From: Noviherbaspirillum aridicola
Lineage (GTDB): Bacteria; Pseudomonadota; Gammaproteobacteria; Burkholderiales; Burkholderiaceae_D
DNA length: 60,223 nt
Reading direction: 5' to 3'
Assembly: GCF_019656455.1 (NCBI RefSeq)
Contig: NZ_BPMK01000022.1
Coordinates: 1-60,223, forward strand
Below, piece by piece: positions 34,798-43,174 of the stretch; position 1 is the stretch's first letter, and each line of letters begins with the position of its first letter. Position numbers and translations under genes: made by a program. The notes beneath the pieces are model-generated. The model worked only from the letters and a program-made list of their open reading frames with translations. It did no database searches and was not told the DNA's origin.

Positions 34798-35391
34798 TCA
34801 GAGCCAGCGCCGGGTCTTGCGCATGTAGTCCCGGTAGCGGGCGCCGTGCCGCTGCAGAAGGAAGGCTTCTTCCAGACGTACCTGCATCTGCATCAGCACG
34901 TCGGCGGCGACGATCATCGCCGCGGTGAGCGCGTTCGGGCGCAGCAGCAGCAGGCCGAGCATGCTCAGCCGCATGCCGAGGAATATCGGATTGCGCGACC
35001 AGGCGTACAGGCCGGAAGTGACCAGCGGCGTGCCGTGTTCATGGTCGATGCCTATGCGCCAGGACCTGCCCATCTGCGACTGCGCGACGACGGTCCAGAG
35101 CAGCGAAGCGATCAGCAGCGCCCAGCCCGCGAGCCGCACCGTAGGGTGCGCCATCCATTCCAGCACGCCGAGCAGCCGGTCGACATCGGACCGGAAAGCC
35201 TGCGCCACCAGGTAGAGGCCGAGACCGGCGAGCACCAGGCGGAAGCCCGACGTGACGAAGCCGTATGCGTCATCCGTCGACGGCAGCACATAGGGATTGA
35301 GGCCGGTCTGACGCCAGACGCGGACCGAGGGCCAGACAAAGGCCACGGCGAGGTAGGCGAGGAACAGCAGGGCGAGAAGCGGTCCTTCCAT
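34798..35391 (-). CDS. Isoprenylcysteine carboxyl methyltransferase-family membrane protein
   Basis: This 197-aa protein with about 4-5 membrane helices carries the family signature SGLYAWSRNPIFLGMRLSML and a C-terminal basic tail (HGARYRDYMRKTRRWL). The family uses S-adenosylmethionine to methylate membrane substrates; bacterial members are of unknown substrate and often accompany metal or stress genes. ATG 35391 was chosen because AAAGGAG lies 8 bases upstream; the open frame reaches 35508. A MerR-type promoter with a 19-bp spacer lies just upstream (35420-35450), so metal- or redox-dependent control is likely. Confidence 0.85.
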   Translation of the reverse strand: MEGPLLALLFLAYLAVAFVWPSVRVWRQTGLNPYVLPSTDDAYGFVTSGFRLVLAGLGLYLVAQAFRSDVDRLLGVLEWMAHPTVRLAGWALLIASLLWTVVAQSQMGRSWRIGIDHEHGTPLVTSGLYAWSRNPIFLGMRLSMLGLLLLRPNALTAAMIVAADVLMQMQVRLEEAFLLQRHGARYRDYMRKTRRWL

Positions 35392-35419
35392 GATTCGGCT
35401 CCTTTCGGTCAAAGCCGTC

Positions 35420-35450
35420 ATTTGAATCCCTGTAGCCGCTACAGGGTCAA
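35420..35450 (-). promoter_or_regulatory. MerR-family-type promoter/operator
   Basis: On the minus strand, TTGACC (-35) is followed by a 19-bp spacer and TCAAAT (-10). The spacer overlaps a perfect 19-bp palindrome CCCTGTAGCCGCTACAGGG (35428-35446 on the plus strand). A long 19-bp spacer filled by a CTGTAG-type dyad is the hallmark of promoters twisted open by MerR proteins such as CadR/PbrR. The predicted transcript starts about 22 bases before the ATG at 35391. No merR gene is in the window. Confidence 0.75.
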
Positions 35451-35476
35451 GCGCGGAAACCGGGAGCGTGGAAACC

Positions 35477-35905
35477 TCAGCCGCCGGCCCGGCGCGCCAG
35501 CTCTTCACCGACCTGCGTCGCGATATAGCTCACCCGCGCCGGCCGCAGCACGTAGCGCACCCTGTGCCGCATCAGCACCTCGGCCAGTCCTTCGGCCCGC
35601 TCCGGGGCGGCATGCCGGCCGAGGATGAAGACCGGCACCGCGCCGCCGTCGCGCGCGCGTATGGCGGCGACGACCCGTTCCAGGTCGCCCGGCGCCGGCC
35701 AGTCGGCGGTGGCATCGAGCACATAGGCGTCGAAGGCGCCGTTGCGGTGGGCTTCGAGAAATGCCGCGGCCTCGTAGAAGACGACCGGGGCGACGCCGCT
35801 ATCGCGCAGCATCGCGCACAGCGCATCGCCGAGATAGGCGTCGCTGTCCAGTACGGCGACGGAAAACGGACCGGGCAACCAGGGAGGATTCTGTCTGTCT
35901 TGCAT
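35477..35905 (-). CDS. Atypical receiver-domain protein
   Basis: This 142-aa protein (156 aa from 35947) has a receiver fold: FSVAVLDSDAYLGDALCAML, then acceptor-position Asp in DAYVLDATAD, VPVFILG, and VRYVLRPAR. The conserved Lys before the Pro is Arg (LRP), and only one acidic residue of the N-terminal pair is clear, so phosphorylation may be altered. It is divergent from the hybrid kinase at 36034, with which it could be paired. No ribosome site distinguishes the two possible starts. Confidence 0.75.
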   Translation of the reverse strand: MQDRQNPPWLPGPFSVAVLDSDAYLGDALCAMLRDSGVAPVVFYEAAAFLEAHRNGAFDAYVLDATADWPAPGDLERVVAAIRARDGGAVPVFILGRHAAPERAEGLAEVLMRHRVRYVLRPARVSYIATQVGEELARRAGG

Positions 35906-36033
35906 GGAAACCGATAGGGAGCGGGACGGGTTTTGCGCGGGGTCCATGATACGCGAGCACGCGCGAAGCGCAGGGCGGCGGCTGGTGCAATGTTTGCTGC
36001 ATTTCCGTTGTCATTTTCTTCCGGAATCGAGCC

Positions 36034-38142
36034 ATGCTCCCTGCCGCCCTCTATGCGACCGTGTTCAAGAATTCACCGATAGGCTGCTATCTGCTCTCGA
36101 CCACGCCGGAGATCACGATCCTCGACGTCAACGATTCCTTTCTTCACAATGTCTCGCTGACCCGCGAATGCATGATCGGCAAGCCGCTGTTCGAGGTTTT
36201 CCCCGACAATCCCGACGATGCGGAAGACACCGGCATCGAAGCCCTGCGCGCGTCGATACGCCGCGCCGTCGCCACCGGCCAGCCGCAGGTGATGCCGGTG
36301 CAGAGATTTCCGATACAGAAGACGCTCCCGGATGGCGGGGTGGTTTTCGAAGAAAGGTTCTGGAGCGCCTCCAACACCCCGATCTTCGACGAGGCGGGCG
36401 AGATGGTCTGCATTTTCCACGCCACGGTTGAAATTACACGGCAAGTGCAGGCGGAGGCGGCGCTGCGCGACAGCGAGCGCAAGGCCGTCGGGGCCGCGCG
36501 GCTGGCCGAGGCCGAACGCCTGCGGCTCAATGCCGTCCTCGACGCCGCGCCGGTCGGCATCGGCGTGGCCGACGCCGGCGGCGCGATTCTTCTCGTCAAC
36601 CAGGAGTACCGGCGGATCTGGGGCGAGGCCCTGCCGTGGCCGGAACGGATAGACGACTACGGCAAGTGGCCGGGCTGGTGGGCCGATCCGCCGGAACGCC
36701 GGGGACGCGCGCTGCAACCGCAGGAATGGCCGCTGGCCCGCGCGCTGACGGGCGAGGAAGCCCCGCGCGACGTGATCGAGATCGCCACCTTCGATCCGGC
36801 GGCCGGGCGCAGGACCGTCTTCATTTCCGCCGCGCCGATCCGCAGCGGCGACGGCAGCATCGAGGGAGCGGTGGTGGCGGTGCTGGACATCACGGCCCGC
36901 GTCAGGGCCGAGGAAGCCCTGAAGGATGCGAACCGCCGGAAGGACGAGTTCCTGGCGATGCTCGCGCATGAATTGCGCAATCCGCTCGCTCCGATTTCGG
37001 CGGCCGCGGACCTCCTGTCCCTCGGCCGGCTCGATGCCGAAGGCGTGCAGCGCACCAGCGCCGTCATCTCGCGCCAGGTGCAGCACATGACGGGCCTGGT
37101 GGAAGATCTGCTGGACGTGTCGCGCGTCACGCGCGGCCTGGTCACCCTGCACAAGGACAGGCTGGACCTGAAGCGCATCGTCGCCGATGCCGTCGAGCAG
37201 GTGAGGCCCCTGATCGAGGCGCGCGACCACAGCCTGACCGTTCACGTGCCGCCGGAACCGGCCTTCGTGTCGGGCGACCAGAAGCGCCTGATCCAGGTAC
37301 TGACCAACCTGCTCACGAACGCGGCCCGCTACACGCCGCCGGGCGGCACGATCTGGCTGAACCTGGATGCCGAGGGCGACTTCGTGCGGGTCAGCGTCGC
37401 CGACAACGGCATCGGCATGCAGCCCGACCTGCTGGCGCGGGCATTCGATCTGTTCGCGCAGGCCGAGCGAACCGCGGACCGCTCGCAGGGCGGCCTCGGC
37501 ATCGGACTGGCACTGGTGAGAAGCCTGGTCGAGATGCATGGCGGCCATGTGACGGCGCGCAGCGATGGACTCGGCAAAGGAAGCCGCTTCGTGGTCTGCC
37601 TGCCGCGCGCCGCGCATGCCGGCGCCTCGGTGACGAGTGACGCCTCGGATCGCGCCATCCCCGATACCGACGCCGCCGGGCGGCTGAAGGTGATGGTCGT
37701 CGACGACAACGAGGACGCGGCGGAAATGCTGGCGATGCTGGTCGAGGCACTCGGACACCGGGTCTTCGTCGAACATGGCTCGGTGCGCGCGCTGCAGCGC
37801 GCTCAGGCGATCCGGCCCGATGTCTTCCTGCTGGACATCGGCCTGCCAGACCTGGACGGCAACGAGCTCGCGCGGCGCCTGCGCAGCCGCCCGGAAACGG
37901 CCCGCGCGCTGCTCATCGCGGTGACCGGCTACGGCCAGGAGCAGGACAGGAAGGCTGTCCTCGAAGCGGGCTTCGACCATCATTTCGTCAAGCCCGTCGA
38001 CACCGCGAAGATCGCCGACCTGCTCTCCGCGGCGGCTGGTTCGGGACCACCCGATGACAGGGAGAACCGCACGGCGCCCGTGGGGAGCATGGATGCCGTG
38101 CAACGGACGACCTCCGGCCGCAACGGCCAGGCGCGTCGCTGA
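36034..38142 (+). CDS. PAS-PAS hybrid histidine kinase
   Basis: This 702-aa soluble kinase has PAS 1 (about 5-140) and PAS 2 (about 165-290, with WPGWWADPPERRGR). HisKA ([14 protein letters not shown], about 310-375), HATPase_c (NLLTNAARYT, VADNGIGM, GGLGIGLALV) and a receiver (about 550-665; Asp in LLDIGLP, Lys in FVKPV) complete it. The PAS 2 and kinase core are close to those of the kinase at 13996-16872, which adds two further PAS domains. They are clear paralogues lying in regions of different composition. No membrane helix is seen. Confidence 0.93.
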   Translation: MLPAALYATVFKNSPIGCYLLSTTPEITILDVNDSFLHNVSLTRECMIGKPLFEVFPDNPDDAEDTGIEALRASIRRAVATGQPQVMPVQRFPIQKTLPDGGVVFEERFWSASNTPIFDEAGEMVCIFHATVEITRQVQAEAALRDSERKAVGAARLAEAERLRLNAVLDAAPVGIGVADAGGAILLVNQEYRRIWGEALPWPERIDDYGKWPGWWADPPERRGRALQPQEWPLARALTGEEAPRDVIEIATFDPAAGRRTVFISAAPIRSGDGSIEGAVVAVLDITARVRAEEALKDANRRKDEFLAMLAHELRNPLAPISAAADLLSLGRLDAEGVQRTSAVISRQVQHMTGLVEDLLDVSRVTRGLVTLHKDRLDLKRIVADAVEQVRPLIEARDHSLTVHVPPEPAFVSGDQKRLIQVLTNLLTNAARYTPPGGTIWLNLDAEGDFVRVSVADNGIGMQPDLLARAFDLFAQAERTADRSQGGLGIGLALVRSLVEMHGGHVTARSDGLGKGSRFVVCLPRAAHAGASVTSDASDRAIPDTDAAGRLKVMVVDDNEDAAEMLAMLVEALGHRVFVEHGSVRALQRAQAIRPDVFLLDIGLPDLDGNELARRLRSRPETARALLIAVTGYGQEQDRKAVLEAGFDHHFVKPVDTAKIADLLSAAAGSGPPDDRENRTAPVGSMDAVQRTTSGRNGQARR

Positions 38143-38264
38143 CGCGGCCGGCTGGCGCCGATTCGAGTCCTGTATTTTCCGTGCGGGAGTGCAAGAGCCG
38201 CGCTCCGTTTGCACGGCGGCAGCACTTGAACGAAATGCCTCTCGCGCCCTCAAACCTGTTATCA

Positions 38265-38277
38265 GTTATTCAATAAC
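38265..38277. promoter_or_regulatory. Palindrome upstream of the glycosyltransferase gene
   Basis: GTTATTCAATAAC, a perfect 13-bp palindrome in an AT-rich island within GC-rich sequence, lies 17 bases before the ATG at 38295. It could be an operator or part of the promoter. Confidence 0.4.
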
Positions 38278-38294
38278 AAGTTTTGTGAGGGCCT

Positions 38295-39434
38295 ATGCAG
38301 TCAATCATCGTCTTTTCCCATCTCCGCTGGGACTTCGTTTATCAGCGCCCCCAGCATCTCCTGTCCCGCCTTGCAAAGCACTTCAACGTGGCATTCATCG
38401 AGGAACCGGTTTTCGAACCGGGAGAGCCCCACGTCACCGTCACCAGCCCGATGCCCAATCTGACCGTATACCGCGCGCACACGCCGGTCGAGCAGACGGG
38501 CTATGCCGACGAGCAAATCCCTTACATGCGCGACCTGCTGGCCGGACTGGCGGCCGACCACGCCGCGCCCGTCGTCTGGTTCTACACGCCGATGGCCCTT
38601 CCGCTGCTGGACGCGCTCTCGCCGGCCGCGGTGGTTTACGACTGCATGGATGAACTCGCCTCGTTCAGGAATCCCCCGCCCTGCCTGCTGGACCGGGAGG
38701 CGGAGCTGCTGCGTATCGCCGACGTCGTGTTCACCGGCGGCCCCAGCCTGTACAACGCGAAGAAGGACAGGCATCCCAACGTGCATTGCTTTCCGAGCAG
38801 CGTCGACGTGGCCCATTTCCGCCAGGCGCTCGACCGCAACCTCGCGCACCCGACGCAGCTGCCGCTGTCCCGTCCCCGGCTCGGCTATTACGGCGTGATC
38901 GACGAACGCTTCGACCCGGACATCGTGGCGGCGATGGCAGGCGCGCATCCCGACTGGGAAATCGTGCTGGTCGGCCCGGTCGTCAAGATCGACCCGGCCA
39001 GCCTGCCGCGCCTGCCCAACATCCACTACGCCGGCCAGGCTACCTACGACGAGCTTCCGAAGTATCTCGCCGCCTGGGATGTCTGCCTGATGCCCTTCGC
39101 GATGAATGAATCCACCCGCTACATCAGCCCGACGAAATCGCTCGAATACATGGCGGCCGAACTGCCTATCGTGAGCACGCCGGTGCGCGACGTGGTCGAG
39201 GCCCACGGTGATGTGGTGGAGATCGCCTCCGGCCCCGAGGAATTCATCGCCGCCTGCGAGAAGATGCTCGCGCTGCGTCCCGACGAGATGCTGGCAAGAG
39301 TGAGGGCGATGCGCCAGAAACTCGCGCGCACCTCCTGGGATGCGACGGCGACGAAGATGCAGTCCCTGCTCAATGCAGTCTCGGGCCAGCGCAGCACGAC
39401 GGCCGCGGTGAGCAGCAGCGGCTACGGCGGTTGA
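38295..39434 (+). CDS. Glycosyltransferase family 1-like (GT-B fold)
   Basis: This 379-aa cytosolic protein starts SIIVFSHLRWDFVYQRPQHL, typical of bacterial GT-B transferases of the TuaH-like group. The C-terminal half carries the nucleotide-sugar-binding part (GYYGVIDERFDPDI, VCLMPFAMNESTRYISPTKS, LEYMAAELPIVSTPVRDV) including the late Glu of the E-x7-E motif. It probably transfers a sugar to a surface glycan; donor and acceptor are unknown. GAGGG precedes the ATG. It stands alone, followed by a hairpin at 39440-39462. Confidence 0.9.
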   Translation: MQSIIVFSHLRWDFVYQRPQHLLSRLAKHFNVAFIEEPVFEPGEPHVTVTSPMPNLTVYRAHTPVEQTGYADEQIPYMRDLLAGLAADHAAPVVWFYTPMALPLLDALSPAAVVYDCMDELASFRNPPPCLLDREAELLRIADVVFTGGPSLYNAKKDRHPNVHCFPSSVDVAHFRQALDRNLAHPTQLPLSRPRLGYYGVIDERFDPDIVAAMAGAHPDWEIVLVGPVVKIDPASLPRLPNIHYAGQATYDELPKYLAAWDVCLMPFAMNESTRYISPTKSLEYMAAELPIVSTPVRDVVEAHGDVVEIASGPEEFIAACEKMLALRPDEMLARVRAMRQKLARTSWDATATKMQSLLNAVSGQRSTTAAVSSSGYGG

Positions 39435-39439
39435 GGATT

Positions 39440-39462
39440 GCCGCCGGCGCTCCTCCGGCGGC
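39440..39462 (+). terminator. Hairpin after the glycosyltransferase gene
   Basis: An 8-bp perfect stem GCCGCCGG/CCGGCGGC with a 7-base loop lies 6 bases after the stop codon. No T tract follows, so it is a weak terminator candidate. Confidence 0.4.
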
Positions 39463-39594
39463 TGACCAGCGCTGGCGGGCGCGGGCCTGAACGCTCTCGC
39501 GAGACGGGCAGGCTCGGAAACGCTTCGTTCAGATACGCTCCAGTCTCCGGTCCTCGCCTGCGCGCGTCACCCTGGCGACCGGGTCCGGTCCGGA

Positions 39595-39912
39595 TCATGC
39601 GGGTTTGAGCAGAGGCGGCTTGCGGCGCAAACCGGCCCTGCTACGCTTTTCTCCCAGAACCTGCCTCAGTTCATCCATCGATCTGCCGGAAGACTGCGCC
39701 ATCACCAGCAGCAGCGACGGCGACACGGAGATGCGGCCGGACCTCAGCCCGCGGAGCACGGGAAGCGAGATCTGCAGCAGGCCGGCCAGGTGCCGGTCGC
39801 TCGGCGCATGCAGCCAGTCCGCCAGCGTGTCGAGCAGACGGGCCGGCGAATAGCCTGCGCCGTCGATGTTGCGGATGCCGCTCCGCGGGACGTCAAGCGT
39901 CTGTTCTTGCAT
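39595..39912 (-). CDS. Hypothetical protein with helix-turn-helix-like core
   Basis: This 105-aa protein starts at ATG 39912 behind GAGGAA; the longer frame to 40026 is not needed. The segment HLAGLLQISLPVLRGLRSGR, then ISVSPSLLLVMAQSSGRSMD, resembles a lambda-repressor-like helix-turn-helix, and the C-terminus is very basic (GEKRSRAGLRRKPPLLKP). A DNA-binding role is plausible. It lies downstream of the hemerythrin gene on the same strand, but a terminator separates them. Confidence 0.55.
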   Translation of the reverse strand: MQEQTLDVPRSGIRNIDGAGYSPARLLDTLADWLHAPSDRHLAGLLQISLPVLRGLRSGRISVSPSLLLVMAQSSGRSMDELRQVLGEKRSRAGLRRKPPLLKPA

Positions 39913-40037
39913 GGGTTCCTCGATCCTGTTGTCCCTCAAGGGAGATCGCGGCGCGGCGCATGATCCACCGCCGCACTGTCCGATCCCCATGCACTTTCGG
40001 ACAAAAAATCGGTATGAACGTTGCACGGACGGAAGCG

Positions 40038-40062
40038 AAAAAAAGTCCCGACCATGCGGGAC
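40038..40062 (-). terminator. Rho-independent terminator of the hemerythrin gene
   Basis: Read on the minus strand, the stem GTCCCG/CGGGAC with a 6-base loop is followed by seven T. It starts 30 bases after the hemerythrin stop codon. Confidence 0.8.
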
Positions 40063-40091
40063 CTCAAGACAGGATCGGGTACGGCGGGATG

Positions 40092-40592
40092 TCAGCGGCG
40101 CGCGCCCTGCTGGTTGGCCTGCGCCTGGATATGCGCGAGGTTGGCTTCATGCGCCTGCATCTGCAGACCGAGCGGCGTCATGTCCATGTTCGCCTGCTCG
40201 AGCTGCGGGAAGAATTCATTCTCCTCTTCCTCGATATGATGCAGGGTGGCTTCGACCACCTGTTCGAAGATCGTGAAAGCCTGCGGGTCGCTGAGCGAAA
40301 TGCGCTTGAGCTCGGCAAGCATCTCGTCGGTCTTCTGGTGCTCCTGTTCGAAGTGATCGATCATCTCCGGATTCACGTCGCGCACGCCGGGATAGAAAAC
40401 GCCTTCCTCGAGCAAAGAGTGCGTTTCGAGCAGCATCAGGATCTGCTCCGCAGCATTGATCTTTACCTGATCGCTGTCAGTATTGCGGTAGGACTCGACC
40501 AGCGTGCGGACCATCTGGTGGTCCCGCAGCAAGGCCTCGACGGGGCGGTCGACGGGAAAGGAGTTGTTGCCTTCATTCATGGTGCTGTCCAT
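40092..40592 (-). CDS. Hemerythrin HHE domain protein
   Basis: This 166-aa four-helix protein has the metal-ligand pattern His in LLRDHQMVR, HSLLEEGVFYP (His and Glu), HFEQEHQK and HHIEEEENEFFP, all expected for a di-iron hemerythrin-like site. Bacterial members bind O2 or NO or act in iron and oxidative-stress handling. AAGGAG lies 7 bases before ATG 40592. A terminator follows. NO-related function would fit the nor genes elsewhere but is an inference. Confidence 0.9.
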   Translation of the reverse strand: MDSTMNEGNNSFPVDRPVEALLRDHQMVRTLVESYRNTDSDQVKINAAEQILMLLETHSLLEEGVFYPGVRDVNPEMIDHFEQEHQKTDEMLAELKRISLSDPQAFTIFEQVVEATLHHIEEEENEFFPQLEQANMDMTPLGLQMQAHEANLAHIQAQANQQGARR

Positions 40593-40849
40593 CTGGGGGC
40601 TCCTTCAATGATTGATGGCGATACGGGACGGGAAGAACCGGGCCGCGGCCGGCCCGGAATGACCGGAATCGCGGGACTCCATTTCGAGTTGACGCGGCGG
40701 ACCGAGTTCAAAGCCGCGCGATGCGGTGCAGGGTCGAACGACCGGTACCCGGTGCATCCTTCGATGGTGAAGCGCTCGGGCGGCTGCGACGGCCTGCGTG
40801 TTCCGTGCCCGGGAAACGGCGAACGCTGCCATCGTCGGTACGGCCGATG

Positions 40850-41392
40850 CTAGGAACGGTCGCCGTCCGAACGCCGCGCGCGCGCCAGCACCCGGTCCAG
40901 TTTTTCCTCCAGCGCATCCAGCCTCGCGCCGATCGTCTCTCCCTCCGCGCCGTCCGCCGGGATGATCGATATCGCGCCCGAGGTTTCCAGCACCGCGTAC
41001 TTGATCTGGCTCAGCCGCTCCAGGCCCTGGCTCTCCCGCGCGGTCTGCAGGATGTCGCTGTAGGTGACCCGCGCCCGCTTCATGTTTTCCTGCAGGATCT
41101 CGCCGCGGTCGACGAGCACCAGGGGCACGCCTTCTGCAATCTTTTCGAAGACGCCATACCTGGCCTTGAGCACGGACAGACCCAGGTCGAGCATGAGAAA
41201 GGTGAGGATCACCGTCAGTCCCATGACCACCGACTTGTCTTCGTCGACCAGGGCGTTCTGAACCGCCTCGCTGATGATGAGAAACAGGATGAAATCGAAG
41301 GCCGACAATTCGGACAGCGAGCGTTTCCCCAGCACGCGAAACAGGATCAGCAGAAAGAGGTAGATGCCCGCGGTGCGGAAGATGAGTTCCAT
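40850..41392 (-). CDS. DUF421 (YetF/YcaP-type) membrane protein
   Basis: This 180-aa protein begins with three membrane helices (LIFRTAGIYLFLLILFRVLG; FDFILFLIISEAVQNALV; VVMGLTVILTFLMLDLGL). The cytoplasmic DUF421 domain follows (VPLVLVDRGEILQENMKRAR, then YSDILQTARESQGLERLSQI and KYAVLETSGAISII). A C-terminal coiled segment ends the protein. The family is widespread and of unknown function, often in stress or sporulation loci. GGAG precedes the ATG. It follows the membrane protein at 41406-41906 by 13 bases in the same direction. Confidence 0.9.
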   Translation of the reverse strand: MELIFRTAGIYLFLLILFRVLGKRSLSELSAFDFILFLIISEAVQNALVDEDKSVVMGLTVILTFLMLDLGLSVLKARYGVFEKIAEGVPLVLVDRGEILQENMKRARVTYSDILQTARESQGLERLSQIKYAVLETSGAISIIPADGAEGETIGARLDALEEKLDRVLARARRSDGDRS

Positions 41393-41405
41393 GATGGGTC
41401 TCCGG

Positions 41406-41906
41406 CTAGGGATAAACGAACTGGCTGAAGTGCAAGGCCGGCGTATCCTCCACCGCCAGCCATCCTTTCAGGCGCCAGTACTTCTGCGGCGAGAAATGAA
41501 ACGTCACCACCGTCCCGGCACCGGGCTGGGTATTGAACACATAGGTGACCGCGCCGTCTTCGTTGATCTCGCGCTCGGGCGCCGGCGTGATCCGCTCGAA
41601 CTGGACGTGGCTCGCATACTCGCTGTCTATCTTCAGGCGGGTGTGCTGCGCGCCGGCGGTGAACGACACCCGCATCATGTCCGGCGAGTGGTAGCGAAGA
41701 AAGCGGTCGTACTCGAGCAGGAATTCCCCGCGCTGCGAGGGCAGCTTCACCTCGCTCAGCGGTCCGCCGCGTCCGAACAGCCCGAACGTGACCGCGATCA
41801 GCAATCCGGTCAGGACCGCCCATCCGATACGCTGCATGACCCATTCCCGCTGCTGCTGCCGCGGATCGTCGTCGATCTCCAGGTCGAATCCCGCCTTCTT
41901 TTCCAT
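41406..41906 (-). CDS. Single-span membrane protein next to DUF421
   Basis: This 166-aa protein has one membrane helix (about 25-45: IGWAVLTGLLIAVTFGLFG) and a beta-rich outer domain (GEFLLEYDRFLRYHSPDMMR; GTVVTFHFSPQKYWRLKGWL). It is commonly found upstream of DUF421 genes, as here, so the two may form a complex; its own function is unknown. ATG 41906 has GAGG at the right distance; ATGs at 41921 and 41945 are alternatives. Confidence 0.75.
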   Translation of the reverse strand: MEKKAGFDLEIDDDPRQQQREWVMQRIGWAVLTGLLIAVTFGLFGRGGPLSEVKLPSQRGEFLLEYDRFLRYHSPDMMRVSFTAGAQHTRLKIDSEYASHVQFERITPAPEREINEDGAVTYVFNTQPGAGTVVTFHFSPQKYWRLKGWLAVEDTPALHFSQFVYP

Positions 41907-41958
41907 CCCGCGCCTCGCCATGCTGACTGCAAAGGTTTGCCGCAAGCCGGCCGCTTCG

Positions 41959-42960
41959 TCACACCGGGCCGGACGCCCCCAGCCTCCCGGCGTCGAAGCG
42001 TCGCTCGCGCTTGTACATTTCGAGCGCCTCTATCGCCTTGCGGCGTATTCCCGGCTCGGCGGGAGAGTGCCCGGCGTCGTGCACGATGTGCAGCACCGAG
42101 CCCGGCCAGGCCTTGTGGATGCGGTACGCGGCCTGCGGCGGCGCGATGAGGTCGTGGCCGCCCTGGATGATCATGACCGGCAGATGGGCAATGCGTGCGA
42201 TGCCTTGCTCCAGCTGTCGCTCCGTCAGGAACATCTCGTTCCTGAAGTAGAACGCGTCGAGCCGGCCGGTGCCGTACACCACCGTGTCATCCTTCGACGC
42301 CTGCTCCACCAGGTCGGGATCGTGGCGCAGCAGTGAACACGCCTCGGTGTACCTGAACCACCTGCGCGCCGCCTCCATGCGCAGGCCGGCATCGTCGGAA
42401 AACAGCCTCTTCTCGTAGGCGGTCAGGAGATCGCCGCGTTCCGACTCGTCGACCCAGCCCGCGAAATCTTCGTGCGCCTTGGGAAAGAAGCGGTGCATCC
42501 CGTACAGGAACCATTCGATCTCATCCGGGCTGCCGAGAAAGATGCCGCGCAGGACGAAGCCGAGGCAGGCGTCGGGATAGCTTTGGCCATACGCAAGCGA
42601 GAGCGTCGTTCCCCAGGAACCGCCGGTGACCAGCCATTTCTCCACGCCGAGCATCCTGCGCAGCGCCTCCATGTCTTCGACCAGCAGCTGCGTGGTGTTC
42701 TCCCGCACCTCGCCGACCGGCGTGGAGCGATAGGCGCCGCGCTGGTCGAAAAGAATGATGCGGTAGGCGTCGGGGTCGTACCAGCGGCGCTTTTCCGGCG
42801 ACGAACCGCCGCCCGGCCCGCCATGCACGTAAACGACGGGAATGCCGTCCGGGTTGCCGCTTTCCTCCCAGTAGAGGTCGTGGATGCCGCCGACCCGCAG
42901 CCTTCCGGTGCGGCGGGGTTCTATCGGCGGGAAAAAATCGAGTTCGGGCGTGGCGTCCAT
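41959..42960 (-). CDS. pip: Proline iminopeptidase (peptidase S33)
   Basis: This 333-aa alpha/beta-hydrolase removes N-terminal proline from peptides. It has the HGGPGGG oxyanion motif, the nucleophile elbow GGSWG (about residues 113-117), Asp in IQGGHDLI and His in DAGHSPAEPGIR. The DQRGAYRSTP segment is diagnostic for the family (usually DQRGCGRS). The open frame continues far upstream to 43809, but that part overlaps Hsp20 genes on the other strand and is a shadow. ATG 42960 fits family length; ATG 43026 is possible. Confidence 0.92.
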   Translation of the reverse strand: MDATPELDFFPPIEPRRTGRLRVGGIHDLYWEESGNPDGIPVVYVHGGPGGGSSPEKRRWYDPDAYRIILFDQRGAYRSTPVGEVRENTTQLLVEDMEALRRMLGVEKWLVTGGSWGTTLSLAYGQSYPDACLGFVLRGIFLGSPDEIEWFLYGMHRFFPKAHEDFAGWVDESERGDLLTAYEKRLFSDDAGLRMEAARRWFRYTEACSLLRHDPDLVEQASKDDTVVYGTGRLDAFYFRNEMFLTERQLEQGIARIAHLPVMIIQGGHDLIAPPQAAYRIHKAWPGSVLHIVHDAGHSPAEPGIRRKAIEALEMYKRERRFDAGRLGASGPV

Positions 42961-43174
42961 CAGCGTGTCGTCGGTTGTCCTGGCATGAGGGCGCCGGCGG
43001 CGCCTCGGCTCATGGACGGCAGACATTGAATCGGCGCGGTAGTGCCCGGCGCCGCCGGCGATGCCGGTGCCGGTGCCCTCGCCCGCGCGCGGCACGGGAA
43101 CACAAAAATCACTTGCGCGTCTAAGGCATGCGCGAAACCTCGTTGAAGCGACACTCGTCGGAAAGGAGGCAATC

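Noticed and set aside
32920-35628. 902-aa plus-strand open frame
   Set aside because: It runs antisense to the DUF2382 stress gene and the methyltransferase-like gene; its Ala/Val/His-rich sequence has no domain and is a GC-rich shadow.
36073-38253. 726-aa minus-strand open frame
   Set aside because: Exact antisense of the well-supported hybrid kinase at 36034-38142; no domain.
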